From positions 1-56,369 of the forward strand of contig PMAT01000036.1 of NCBI GenBank assembly GCA_003152695.1: a DNA stretch of 56,369 nt, written 5' to 3'. The position numbers and the translations under genes are program-made. The notes beneath the pieces are model-generated. The model did not search any database. It was not told where the DNA came from and was given only the letters and a program-made list of their open reading frames with translations. Source of the stretch: Acidobacteriaceae bacterium. GTDB taxonomy: Bacteria > Acidobacteriota > Terriglobia > Terriglobales > Acidobacteriaceae. Of the stretch, positions 1 to 7,111 are shown one piece after another (the first letter of the stretch is position 1; the number at the start of each line of letters is the position of its first letter).

Positions 1-21
1 TCTCTCTTATCCAATCAACTC

Positions 22-46
22 AAGCTTCTTTTGCTTGGGTGGGGCA
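22..46. repeat. short palindromic repeat, copy 1
   Basis: CAAGC and GCTTG arms around a TTCTTTT loop, followed by GGTGGGGC. A near-identical inverted copy lies after the HIT gene at 15143-15172. This is probably a dispersed hairpin or terminator-like repeat. Confidence 0.5.
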
Positions 47-63
47 TTTCGCATCTACCAACG

Positions 64-105
64 AAAATCCCCGCCCTAGCCAAAAGAAGGCTAGAACGGG
101 GCACC
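64..105. repeat. imperfect hairpin repeat (CCCCGCCCTAGCC type), copy 1
   Basis: A 13-base arm starting CCCCGCCCTAGCC faces GGCTAGAACGGGG across a short A-rich loop. A second copy with compensating changes (CCTGGCC/GGCCAG) is at 1578-1615. The changes on both arms suggest that the fold is maintained. The elements flank the two small genes between them. Confidence 0.55.
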
Positions 106-112
106 CGGCCGA

Positions 113-140
113 CTCGAAACTTGAAACTTGAAACTCGAAA
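113..140. repeat. heptamer tandem array A (CTYGAAA x4)
   Basis: Four perfect 7-base units CTCGAAA/CTTGAAA/CTTGAAA/CTCGAAA. In the common register this is ACTTGAA/ACTCGAA, one member of the ACTNNNN heptamer family found at nine places in the window. It lies just upstream of the broken EEP gene. Confidence 0.8.
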
Positions 141-215
141 CTGCCTATTGTCCTTTCGTAACTCGAACCCGCAACCCGCTTCTGTTACGCTCGCGCTATG
201 ACGAGGTTCCTGTTC

Positions 216-218
216 TAG
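216..218 (+). other. in-frame amber codon in the EEP N-terminus
   Basis: An ATG at 198 opens the frame M-T-R-F-L-F, then TAG at 216-218, then N-L-N-R-R-D-L, and the frame runs without another stop to 1019. Endonuclease/exonuclease/phosphatase proteins commonly begin with a hydrophobic strand ending in W-N-x-N. The TAG sits where that Trp (TGG) is expected, so a single G-to-A change explains the break. It could be a real nonsense mutation or a sequencing or assembly error. Confidence 0.7.
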
Positions 219-281
219 AATCTGAATCGGCGCGACCTGCACGGCTTCGTCGCTCGCCTGGCGCGTCAGGAGAATGCCGAC

Positions 282-1019
282 GTGGTCATCCTGGCCGAGT
301 GTCCCACGGAACCGGCCCAGCTGCTGGAGGACCTCAACGCCGAGGCGCCCTACTACCAGTACGCTCCCGGCAACTGCGGCCACCTGCTGTTCTTCACCCG
401 CTTCGAGTCGAGTTTGCTGACGCCGCTGTTTGAGAGCCATCGCGTCTCGATTCGCCGCCTGACGCTGCCCAAGTGCCAGAGCATCCTGCTCGCCGCCGCC
501 CATCTTCCCGCCAAGATGAACTTCTCCCAGGAGAGCCTGCTGGTGGAGTCGGTGCACCTGGCGCAAAGCATCGACGAGGTCGAGACCCGCGAAGGTCATC
601 AGCGCACCATTCTTCTCGGCGACATGAACATGAATCCTTTCGAGGCGGGCATGGTCATCGCCGGCGGCCTGCACGCCGTCATGAGCCGCCGCGTCGCGGC
701 CCGCAAGACCCGCCTGGTGCAAAAGCAGCACTACAAGTTTTTTTACAATCCCATGTGGAACCATTTCGGCGACCACGGCGAGGCGGGCGGCACCTTTTAC
801 TTCGAGGGCGCCGAGCACCTTTGCTATTACTGGAACCTGTTCGACCAGGTGTTGCTGCGCCCCGATCTGCTGGATGGCTTTGCGCCGGAGAACGTGCGCA
901 TCCCCACTTCGATTCGGGGTTTTTCGCTGTTGCAGGAGGACGGCCAGCCCGACAAGGATACGATGTCGGACCATCTGCCGCTGACGCTGGAACTGAAGTT
1001 ACGCGGGGTCCCGGTTTGA
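282..1019 (+). CDS. endonuclease/exonuclease/phosphatase family protein (5' end interrupted)
   Basis: Probable metal-dependent phosphodiesterase of the EEP (DNase I-like) fold. Visible family motifs are LLGDMNMNP (GDxN metal/catalytic motif, about residue 110) and the C-terminal SDHLPL (the terminal catalytic SDH). The longest uninterrupted frame starts at a GTG at 282, but homologous sequence (NLNRRDLHGF..) continues upstream in the same frame to an amber codon at 216-218 and an ATG at 198. The GTG start would remove the first beta strand and the first metal-binding region, so the product is probably inactive unless the stop is an error or is read through. The substrate (DNA, RNA, lipid or phosphoinositide) cannot be told. 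Confidence 0.75.
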   Translation: MVILAECPTEPAQLLEDLNAEAPYYQYAPGNCGHLLFFTRFESSLLTPLFESHRVSIRRLTLPKCQSILLAAAHLPAKMNFSQESLLVESVHLAQSIDEVETREGHQRTILLGDMNMNPFEAGMVIAGGLHAVMSRRVAARKTRLVQKQHYKFFYNPMWNHFGDHGEAGGTFYFEGAEHLCYYWNLFDQVLLRPDLLDGFAPENVRIPTSIRGFSLLQEDGQPDKDTMSDHLPLTLELKLRGVPV

Positions 1020-1022
1020 TGT

Positions 1023-1062
1023 GTCGTCCTGAGCGAGCATAGCGAGTCGAAGGACCCCTATA
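1023..1062. repeat. dispersed CCTGAGCGA...AGTCGAAGGA repeat, copy 1
   Basis: Contains TCCTGAGCGAG, then GCGAGTCGAAGGACCCCTA. A longer copy with CCTGAGCGA and AGTCGAAGGATCCCTA is at 47674-47762. Elements of this wording are common dispersed repeats in environmental bacterial genomes. Confidence 0.5.
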
Positions 1063-1117
1063 GTGCTCCAGTTGCCGGTTGTTTGCGGTTCTCAGTTGGA
1101 GCGAGAGATTTGCTGTT

Positions 1118-1149
1118 ACTGACAACTGGCCACTGGCCACTGACAACTG
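1118..1149. repeat. heptamer tandem array B (ACTGRCM x4)
   Basis: Units ACTGACA, ACTGGCC, ACTGGCC, ACTGACA followed by a partial ACTG. The array lies directly upstream of the Shine-Dalgarno of the gene at 1165. Confidence 0.75.
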
Positions 1150-1164
1150 TTTCTAGGAGGCCCC

Positions 1165-1539
1165 ATGCCTGATACCAACGACTTTTGGCCGGCGAACATT
1201 GCCGACTCCAACCTGGTCACGCCGGTCACCATTCTGAAGGAACAGGCCGCCCTGCTGGGCGAGAAAACGCGCCAGTTGGTGAAGGGCGAAGTCGTCACGC
1301 AGACCACGGGCGACCTGTTGTTCCATTACTTCTATATTGCGGCCCCCACACTCAACTACCGGTTCGAGTTGTTCAACGTCTCGCACGGCGTCAACTTCTA
1401 TCCGTTGGTTATGAGGTATCTGAACAACAGTCACGCGCTGGGCTCGGAGGCAGAGTTCAAAGCGAAGCTGAAGGAAATCTTCGCCGCGCAGCACACCCTC
1501 AACGTGGTGCACTCCATCCTGGCGCAGGTGCGTTCCTGA
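1165..1539 (+). CDS. conserved hypothetical protein, 124 aa
   Basis: A 124-residue soluble protein of unknown function, with no signal peptide or membrane segment. The start is secure: ATG at 1165 is preceded by AGGAGG with a short spacer. The sequence is mostly helical in appearance, with a central aromatic patch (FHYFYIAAP) and a C-terminal amphipathic helix. It follows the broken EEP gene on the same strand and is bracketed by two heptamer arrays (1118-1149 and 1545-1577). I do not recognise the family. Confidence 0.7.
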   Translation: MPDTNDFWPANIADSNLVTPVTILKEQAALLGEKTRQLVKGEVVTQTTGDLLFHYFYIAAPTLNYRFELFNVSHGVNFYPLVMRYLNNSHALGSEAEFKAKLKEIFAAQHTLNVVHSILAQVRS

Positions 1540-1544
1540 GAAAG

Positions 1545-1577
1545 CAGTCGTCAGTAGCCAGTTGCCGGTGGTCAGTG
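1545..1577. repeat. heptamer tandem array C
   Basis: Diverged 7-base units CAGTCGT, CAGTAGC, CAGTTGC, CGGTGGT, CAGTGAA. On the reverse strand they read ACTGACC, ACCGGCA, ACTGGCT, ACTGACG, so this array is inverted relative to array B across the gene at 1165-1539. Confidence 0.6.
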
Positions 1578-1615
1578 AAAATCCTCGCCCTGGCCAAAGA
1601 AGGCCAGAACGGGGG
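1578..1615. repeat. imperfect hairpin repeat, copy 2
   Basis: CCTCGCCCTGGCC faces GGCCAGAACGGGG. This is a second copy of the hairpin at 64-105, with paired substitutions in the stem. It abuts heptamer array C. Confidence 0.5.
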
Positions 1616-1714
1616 GTACCGTTCTCTGTTGCTGCAAACAACCTGGAGCTTTGTTTTTCTTGTTGACTGAGAAGCACGCTAGTGACAAGATGTGCGCTAC
1701 CAGAAGGGTACCTT

Positions 1715-2308
1715 ATGCCACCGCCTATACTCATTTGGATAACGCTGCTTCCGATTGTTCCAGCCATCATCCTGTTCAAGGCCTTGCCGGAAGCCAGTTC
1801 CGGGTCGGTTGGCGGGAAAGTTTACGGCGTAACCGTTAAGTTCGGCGGCCCCATTGCGCTCTACTTCGCCATCTTCTGGCTGGTGATGAACAAACCGAAT
1901 ATTTGGAATCCGCCCCCGGCTTACCAGTTGTGGGAAGTCTCGGGTCGAGTGGTCGGGCAGAATGGAGGCGGGATGGACGCGTTGACTCCCGGGGACGTCC
2001 TGCTGGATCCACCCATCTCCCATATTGAGCCCAATGACGGGTCGTTCAAGATCAAGTTTGCCACCCAACCGGGACCGAATGGCGGCTTAATTTATCCGGA
2101 CCTATACGTGTCTCACCCGGGCTTCATTGGCGCCCCTCCCCTTCATCTTGACCCAAATAAACTTAAGCAAGCTGGGATGGACGTAAATGAGCAGACGCAG
2201 GAGATTGTCCTGAAGGCTATTGCGCTCAGCCAGCCACCGAGTTACAACACGGCGACGAATCAAGCGCCGCCCAAGTCCGTGGCTCCGGTTCAAGGCGGCC
2301 CGCAATGA
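1715..2308 (+). CDS. hypothetical membrane-anchored protein
   Basis: A 197-residue protein with two hydrophobic N-terminal segments (about residues 4-22 and 38-53), then a soluble, proline/glycine-rich exported-looking domain. The ATG at 1715 is preferred because AGAAGGG precedes it; an in-frame start at 1682 adds 11 unlikely residues. Its stop overlaps the next start (ATGA at 2305), so the two genes are translationally coupled. Function unknown; the neighbour's peptidase-regulatory-like fold suggests a cell-envelope role, which is inference. Confidence 0.65.
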   Translation: MPPPILIWITLLPIVPAIILFKALPEASSGSVGGKVYGVTVKFGGPIALYFAIFWLVMNKPNIWNPPPAYQLWEVSGRVVGQNGGGMDALTPGDVLLDPPISHIEPNDGSFKIKFATQPGPNGGLIYPDLYVSHPGFIGAPPLHLDPNKLKQAGMDVNEQTQEIVLKAIALSQPPSYNTATNQAPPKSVAPVQGGPQ

Positions 2309-2646
2309 AGGCGCGGCGCATTTTTTCCGGCCTTCGCCAGGCCCTGATCATCGGCGTGTTCCTGCTCGTCATTACGCCGGCCGCAAGTGCTGCCTCGTTA
2401 CGAGGGCAGTTGGTGCGAGTCTTCCCAAATGGCGCCCGGGCTCCTGCCCCGGGGATTACGGTAACCGTCTACAACCAGGCGCTTGGAAGATCGATAGCGG
2501 TAAGAACCGATCAGAACGGAATGTATTACTTGCAGCTACCGGCAGGCCCCTATTACTTGGAAGTTTGGCTCTCCAACACGCCTACAACCTATCCCATCCA
2601 AGTTAACGAACCTTACACCGACATTCCTCCCATCGCTGTGCGGTAG
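2305..2646 (+). CDS. secreted carboxypeptidase-regulatory-like domain protein
   Basis: A 113-residue protein with an N-terminal signal peptide (charged MKARR, hydrophobic core about 14-25, cleavage near ASA-A) and then one small beta-sandwich: LRGQLVRVFPNG...GITVTVYN...TDQNGMYYLQLPAGPYYLEV. This wording is characteristic of CarboxypepD_reg/CNA-B-like domains, which usually decorate TonB receptors and surface proteins. It is coupled to the upstream membrane gene by an ATGA overlap. No enzyme domain is present. Confidence 0.65.
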   Translation: MKARRIFSGLRQALIIGVFLLVITPAASAASLRGQLVRVFPNGARAPAPGITVTVYNQALGRSIAVRTDQNGMYYLQLPAGPYYLEVWLSNTPTTYPIQVNEPYTDIPPIAVR

Positions 2647-2769
2647 CGCCGCGGATGTGCTTCCCTGCGAAGGTGATGTTGCCTGGGCCACCAGCCTCGG
2701 TCCACACACACTCCGGTAAGCTTAGAATTGAAGGACGCCACTCGCCACCGAACGGAGACGCACCTTTCT

Positions 2770-3312
2770 ATGCCCGGCATTGATGATCTCTACCTCGACG
2801 AAGCTTTTCGCAGCCTGCGCGGCCACAAGCGCCTGGCCGATGACGCCATCGCCCAGCTCACGGATGAGCAATTTTTTGCCGCGCCCGATGCTGAGTCCAA
2901 CAGCATTGCCGTCATCGTGAAGCACTTGGCGGGCAACATGCGCTCGCGCTTTACCGGCTTCCTCACCAGCGACGGCGAAAAGCCCGACCGCAATCGTGAC
3001 CGCGAATTTATCATGCACGCCGACGCCAAACGCGAAGAAGTGCTCAGCTCGTGGGAGCAGAATTGGCATCTGGTTTTCGAGACGATCAACTCGCTCCATC
3101 CTGACGACCTGGGCCGCACGGTCATGATTCGCAGCGAACCGCATTCCGTGCTGCAGGCCATCAACCGCCAGGTCGTGCACTACGCCTATCACGTGGGACA
3201 GATCGTGTACCTCGCCAAACATTGGAAGGGCGCGGCGTGGAAATCGCTGAGCGTCCCCAAAGGCCAGAGTGAGCAGTACAACGCGGAGTTGTTGCGCAAA
3301 CGCGGGAAGTGA
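2770..3312 (+). CDS. DinB/DUF1572-like putative metal-dependent protein
   Basis: A 180-residue four-helix-bundle protein of the DinB superfamily, DUF1572 branch. Visible hallmarks are the first helix LYLDEAFRSLRGHKRLADDAIAQLT, the histidine in VIVKHLAGNM, and the C-terminal HYAYHVGQIVYL; the three histidines are the expected metal ligands. The ATG at 2770 fits homologous starts better than the in-frame upstream start at 2728. Family members include thiol-dependent transferases and stress proteins; the substrate is not predictable. It is a single gene with no operon partner. Confidence 0.75.
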   Translation: MPGIDDLYLDEAFRSLRGHKRLADDAIAQLTDEQFFAAPDAESNSIAVIVKHLAGNMRSRFTGFLTSDGEKPDRNRDREFIMHADAKREEVLSSWEQNWHLVFETINSLHPDDLGRTVMIRSEPHSVLQAINRQVVHYAYHVGQIVYLAKHWKGAAWKSLSVPKGQSEQYNAELLRKRGK

Positions 3313-3365
3313 GTGCGGCGCCGGGTAGTGATGGCCTTAGAGCGGTTCCAGGATCGGCATATCCC

Positions 3366-3480
3366 CTTGTACGGGTAGTGCGGGCCTTCGCAGGCTGCAG
3401 AAAAACTCGACCTCGACTGCATTTGAAGGGGCGTACCTTTAGAGCCTGCCTTGAGCTTGTCGAAGGGTACGCCGTCATAA
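3366..3480. repeat. partial REP-like element (GTACGGGTAGTGCGGGCCTTC family)
   Basis: Begins GTACGGGTAGTGCGGGCC, as in the complete copies at 21334-21472 and 26754-26897, but the central palindrome is replaced by a different one (GGCGTACC...GGTACGCC). It fills most of the gap after the DinB gene. Apparent reading frames here are produced by the repeat. Confidence 0.5.
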
Positions 3481-3552
3481 GGGCAAATAAATACTTGGTT
3501 CACAATCTGTGTCATTGTTCTGATTGCCGTGACAGGGTGGGCGCTCCCGCGC

Positions 3553-4584
3553 CTACGTGGGTCTGTTCAGAAATGGAAAGGTGGGACGCATCAACTTTGT
3601 TTGCGGCGCTCCTCGGTACACCATTGCGAAGGGAGTAATCTTGAGGTCTTTGACCTCCTGAGCGTCCTTCCCGAAGACATCCCAATACGAAACGTATCCG
3701 CAGGCCCAGAGGTACAGTTCCGGCGGATTGGCTGCAATTTTTTCGACCTCCTCTTGCGTCGGTTCAATCGCGAATGGGGGCCACATGTCGGTGCTGCTGA
3801 TCTTAAGCGGCTCGCCATGTGGCGGAACAATTGGATCATCCCCGCGCCCTCCGCTCCCGTCCATGAAACTGCGGTCGTCTGGAATCTCGTCGCTCGCACT
3901 GATTTGACAATATGCTCGGTATCCCTGCACCTGCGCTGGTGTCCTTCCGTAATTCACGACTCGGAAGGAAAAATGTGGGTGCCGGATGAAGTCAATCGCA
4001 TTAGCGGTAATGTCTTCGACCAACAGCCAAGCGCGTTCGCCGCGCATGACGGCTTCAGCATTGAGCAACGCAGCATCAGCCGCTTCTCTGGTGGCAGCGG
4101 TTTGACGCTCCATTTCCGTCAGTTGCTCCTCCATCTTGCCCACCTGTTCTTGCATCGACTTCCACTGGAAACGCATGTATCTCCGCTGCCTTGTCATCTC
4201 GTGGGACTGGCGACGGACAAATATCAGGGTTCTACAAAGCAGCCATGCCTGCAGTCCGCTAACTATCAAGAGCAGCGCACTGAAGACCACGTAGAAAATG
4301 TCGCCCTTCCCTGTCCTTACAGTGACGGGCGGGACTTCCGTGATTTTTACGGATTGCTCTGGTTTGTTGGATTCGTCTTTGCGGGAGCCATGGCCCTGAT
4401 CGGCTGGGGCTGCTGCCGGATCGAGAGGAGGAGGTGGTTTAGCGGCTGGAGCATCCTTGCTGCTGGCCTTGTGTTGGACGCTTTGGGTTGCACCAGCATG
4501 TGGATCGGAGCTTTGCCGTGGGGCTGGTAGGGCTGTCTGATGGCTCACCAATAACGCGATAAACAATGCAGAGAAAGGGCGCAT
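3553..4584 (-). CDS. hypothetical membrane protein with coiled coil, 343 aa
   Basis: Residues 1-21 resemble a signal peptide. Residues about 22-90 are low-complexity A/P/K/S. A transmembrane helix lies near 96-120 (FYVVFSALLLIVSGLQAWLL), a heptad-rich coiled coil at about 128-180, and then a globular domain with GERAWLLV, VVNYGRTPAQVQGY and a C-terminal YVSYWDVFG. Similar proteins are widespread as unnamed inner-membrane proteins; I do not know their role. The competing plus-strand frame 3529-4530 lacks any such organisation. It lies just outside the left end of the transposon. Confidence 0.65.
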   Translation of the reverse strand: MRPFSALFIALLVSHQTALPAPRQSSDPHAGATQSVQHKASSKDAPAAKPPPPLDPAAAPADQGHGSRKDESNKPEQSVKITEVPPVTVRTGKGDIFYVVFSALLLIVSGLQAWLLCRTLIFVRRQSHEMTRQRRYMRFQWKSMQEQVGKMEEQLTEMERQTAATREAADAALLNAEAVMRGERAWLLVEDITANAIDFIRHPHFSFRVVNYGRTPAQVQGYRAYCQISASDEIPDDRSFMDGSGGRGDDPIVPPHGEPLKISSTDMWPPFAIEPTQEEVEKIAANPPELYLWACGYVSYWDVFGKDAQEVKDLKITPFAMVYRGAPQTKLMRPTFPFLNRPT

Positions 4585-4644
4585 AATTTGCAGATGGTGA
4601 AAAGGAAAGCAGAATACATCGAAGGCAGGAAAGCAAGGGAAAAC

Positions 4645-4670
4645 TTTGGTAGTGTCTCAGTTTGAAATTT
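4645..4670 (+). repeat. left terminal inverted repeat of the transposon
   Basis: TTTGGTAGTG, two variable bases, TCAGTTT, then a near-match AAATTT. It pairs with 7112-7137. A lone relative of this end (GGATAGTGTCTCAGTTTGC) lies at 21312-21330. Confidence 0.7.
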
Positions 4671-4986
4671 ACTCCCGATCTTTGTGACGCCGAAACATAG
4701 CGAACACGGCTGACGGATGAACCACCCACAATCGGAACAGACCAAAGAGCGTAGGTAGAGCAACTGACAGTAAGAAGGCCGCCGTCGCCCCCGCCACGGC
4801 CCAGAGAAAACTTTTAGCGATCCAGAGCAACGTGAATCCTGCTAACCACAGCACAATAGAAATCGCCAATACAGTGATAACGAATATCTGCTGACCTCTT
4901 GGAGTGTCGCTATCGAGCGGTTGGCCGCCACACCAGGAGTAAAGCAGTGCGCTAAGGAGAAGCAGCACTATCGCTACCGAGATCAC
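4669..4986 (-). CDS. small membrane protein, transposon passenger
   Basis: A 105-residue hydrophobic protein with three predicted transmembrane stretches (about 1-18, 33-53, 58-84) and a basic C-terminus ending MFRRHKDRE. Its GTG start at 4986 overlaps the transposase stop by four bases (GTGA), so it is translated downstream of the transposase. The reading frame runs to the left terminal repeat. No family recognised. Confidence 0.55.
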   Translation of the reverse strand: MISVAIVLLLLSALLYSWCGGQPLDSDTPRGQQIFVITVLAISIVLWLAGFTLLWIAKSFLWAVAGATAAFLLSVALPTLFGLFRLWVVHPSAVFAMFRRHKDRE

Positions 4987-5855
4987 CTCAGCCTCTCTTT
5001 CTTGTACGGCCCGCGCTTAGTCGGAACAAAGGCCGCATCCGCCAGCATTGCAATTTCCTCCAGCGACCAAACGTGATCGCTGATTCCAGCCTGCATTGCT
5101 GGCGTGATTCTTAGGGTCTTGTGGACTCTGGCGAAATTGTAGTGCATGAAATGAAGCGCAACCATGTGCCCGTGATTCTCTAGCTTCTTGCTGAACCCAT
5201 TTGTCAGCCGTGTAAAGCGGTGCATCCCCATACGCATCGTGAGATTCTGGCGTTCAACAAAGCTGGTACTGACGTGCTTCGGGTCGGGATTCCCCATCAC
5301 GGTTTTCATATCGCAGGCGATGCAGGTCGCCGGACTGTAGCGTGATGCGTCAGGAGTCGGAGCGCCAAAAATCTTGTGCAATTGCGCGTAGTCCACTTCC
5401 GTTCCGAACGCATCTTCGATGGCCTGTAGATAAGGTCTGTGAGCATCTGTGGTGATCTGCGGACGGCCATTGATGCGGTCTGCGGCATTCCGCATAAAGT
5501 TGTATGCCGAGTGCTTGCTGCGATCGCCAACGTAGTACGTGACGCAGAGCTTCGTATCAGCATCAATCGCTGTCCAGGTCCACGCGTCGCCCCATCCGGC
5601 CTTTTCCTGTTCTGGCGTGACGTTCTTTTTCTTCGCGCCAACGAACGACCAAATCTCGTCACACTGCAACCGCCGAACTCGCAGATCGCCCACGTAGCTG
5701 TCGTGGTACTCAGCGCAAGCCCCGGCCAGATCAATTAAGAGCTTTGCAACCGTGTTCTTGGAAACGCCAGTCATGCGAACGGTTGAGCGGATGGAGCAAC
5801 CTTCGATTAAGCAGCTAACCACTTGCGCGCATTTATTAGTATATAACCTATTCAT
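4983..5855 (-). CDS. IS1-family-like DDE transposase
   Basis: A 290-residue transposase. The N-terminus has a helix-turn-helix (GCSIRSTVRMTGVSKNTVAKLL, about 19-40). The probable DDE triad is D66 in CDEIWSFVG, D137 in TTDAHRPY and E201 in SFVERQNLTMR; the C-terminus KTLRITPAMQAG is typical of this group. The frame is intact. Unlike classical IS1 there is no insA/insB frameshift: the whole protein is one frame. It lies inside terminal inverted repeats with toxin-antitoxin cargo. Confidence 0.85.
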   Translation of the reverse strand: MNRLYTNKCAQVVSCLIEGCSIRSTVRMTGVSKNTVAKLLIDLAGACAEYHDSYVGDLRVRRLQCDEIWSFVGAKKKNVTPEQEKAGWGDAWTWTAIDADTKLCVTYYVGDRSKHSAYNFMRNAADRINGRPQITTDAHRPYLQAIEDAFGTEVDYAQLHKIFGAPTPDASRYSPATCIACDMKTVMGNPDPKHVSTSFVERQNLTMRMGMHRFTRLTNGFSKKLENHGHMVALHFMHYNFARVHKTLRITPAMQAGISDHVWSLEEIAMLADAAFVPTKRGPYKKERLR

Positions 5856-5929
5856 AATGATGCAATTATACCAAGACGTATTAGCATATTAAGAATAAAA
5901 TAGAAGACGGGAAAATTAAAGTTTGCCGC

Positions 5930-5958
5930 TTGACATCCAAGTAGCACCGTGCTACCTT
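5930..5958 (+). promoter_or_regulatory. mqsRA promoter with overlapping palindromic operator
   Basis: A -35 TTGACA (5930-5935), a 17-base spacer and a -10 TACCTT (5953-5958). A perfect palindrome, GTAGCAC-C-GTGCTAC (5941-5955), covers the spacer and enters the -10. Transcription would begin at or within a base or two of the GTG start of mqsR (5965), giving a leaderless message. MqsA-type antitoxins repress their own promoter through palindromes, so this is the likely operator; its sequence differs from the E. coli one. Confidence 0.65.
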
Positions 5959-5964
5959 CTAAGC

Positions 5965-6258
5965 GTGCAGAAACCGAGCTATTCGTTAGCCCAAGTGAAG
6001 GGGCTTATGAAGGACGGTGGTTGGATATTGCGGGAGTCTGCCTTAGATACCGCCGTAGAACTCGGATTTGACCAGGACGATGTGTATGACTGCGTTGTCA
6101 AGCACATCGAGGAAACGCACTTTTACAAGACGATGGAGTCAGAGAAGAAAAAGGGTCTAATGCAGGATGTTTACCACATCACGTATCAAGAGCAACGCCT
6201 TTACGTGAAACTTCAGGTCAACGTCCAAGCGGTCGTAGTTTCATTCAAAGAGGCGTAA
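5965..6258 (+). CDS. mqsR: MqsR-type mRNA interferase toxin
   Basis: A 97-residue RelE-fold endoribonuclease that in E. coli cleaves mRNA at GCU-type sites. Alignment by eye with E. coli MqsR (98 aa) is strong along the whole length: SLAQVKGLMKDGG near the start, then ETHFYKTM, MQDVYHI and LYVKLQVNVQAVVVSFKEA at the end (E. coli ends VLIVSFKEK). The GTG at 5965 is chosen over the in-frame TTG at 5923 because of the length match and because the promoter lies between them. It is followed by mqsA after 13 bases. Toxin-first order is the family norm. Confidence 0.85.
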   Translation: MQKPSYSLAQVKGLMKDGGWILRESALDTAVELGFDQDDVYDCVVKHIEETHFYKTMESEKKKGLMQDVYHITYQEQRLYVKLQVNVQAVVVSFKEA

Positions 6259-6271
6259 GGGGAGGGATCAA

Positions 6272-6733
6272 ATGGACTGCGTTATTTGTGGGGGTAACGC
6301 CAAGATCGTGACAGAACAAAAGCAGGCGCGTTATCGCGGCGAGGTGGTAGAGGTTACTCAAGAACTTTACCGATGCGAGTCATGCCAAGAGGGCTTTGTG
6401 ACGCCAGAGCAGGCCGGGAACCACGTGCGCGCCGTCAAGAACGAGATTCGCAAAAAGTATGGGTTGCTCTCGCCAGAGAGAATAGTCGAGATCAGAAACA
6501 AACTCGGCTTAACCCAGGCGCAGCTTGAAGAACTCCTGAACACGGGTTCCAAGGTGGTCGTCCGGTGGGAAAGCGGCAAGGTGATACAGGGTGACAGCCA
6601 CGACACTGTGCTGCGACTACTTGAGAAGTGGCCTTCGGAATTGGAGCACGTTCGGCAAATTCAGAAACTGCGCTCACAAGAGCAAAGAGAATACGAGACG
6701 CGTGCGAGGGGGCGAGCGGCCTGCGTGGCCTAG
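6272..6733 (+). CDS. mqsA: MqsA-type antitoxin (zinc ribbon plus HTH)
   Basis: A 153-residue antitoxin with two domains. The N-terminal zinc ribbon has C3-x2-C6 and C35-x2-C38 and should bind MqsR; the C-terminal XRE-type helix-turn-helix (about 72-125, KLGLTQAQLEELLNTGSKVVVRWESGK) should bind the operator upstream of mqsR. The order and spacing match E. coli MqsA (131 aa), with an extra 20-residue basic tail. AGGGG precedes the ATG. Its TAG stop shares a CTAG palindrome with the convergent gene at 6730. Confidence 0.85.
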   Translation: MDCVICGGNAKIVTEQKQARYRGEVVEVTQELYRCESCQEGFVTPEQAGNHVRAVKNEIRKKYGLLSPERIVEIRNKLGLTQAQLEELLNTGSKVVVRWESGKVIQGDSHDTVLRLLEKWPSELEHVRQIQKLRSQEQREYETRARGRAACVA

Positions 6734-7050
6734 CCAGCCTTGGCACCCTTCTTTGCCCACCTAGCCTTAGCAGCATTCCGCGCCACGTCCTTGCGCTGCT
6801 CTGCCGTCATGGTAACCATCCGGCGCTTCCCGCCCAGCTTGCCGCCCTTGCGTCCCATAGCAGACATTACGCGGGATACGTCGGACGCAGAGGGAGCCTT
6901 TCCGATCTGCGATCTGCGCTTCTTGGCGGGCTTCCCGTTGTTCTTCCCATCAAGCGGGGTGCCGTCCATCTTCTCGCCAATAGCCTGCTCGACTACCCGA
7001 CGAGCATTCTGAAAGAAGTCTGTACCTTTGTTGCTTAAGCGTTTTTGCAT
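6730..7050 (-). CDS. small basic protein with GRKGGKLGGK motif
   Basis: A 106-residue, strongly basic protein. The C-terminal half contains MGRKGGKLGGKRRMVTMT, then AEQRKDVARNAAKARWAKK; lysine/alanine-rich tails of this type occur in many short uncharacterised proteins and look nucleic-acid binding. It converges on mqsA with a four-base tail overlap (CTAG) and lies just inside the right terminal repeat of the transposon. It could be a transposon accessory factor; no direct evidence. Confidence 0.55.
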   Translation of the reverse strand: MQKRLSNKGTDFFQNARRVVEQAIGEKMDGTPLDGKNNGKPAKKRRSQIGKAPSASDVSRVMSAMGRKGGKLGGKRRMVTMTAEQRKDVARNAAKARWAKKGAKAG

Positions 7051-7111
7051 GACACACCTATCCTTGCACTTTTTCGTTCAAATCTCAACGGCTAAACTAA
7101 ATTAACCGACA

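Noticed and set aside
3529-4530. 333-codon plus-strand frame
   Set aside because: Competes with the minus-strand gene 3553-4584, which has an ordered signal peptide, membrane helix and coiled coil; the plus frame has no such organisation.
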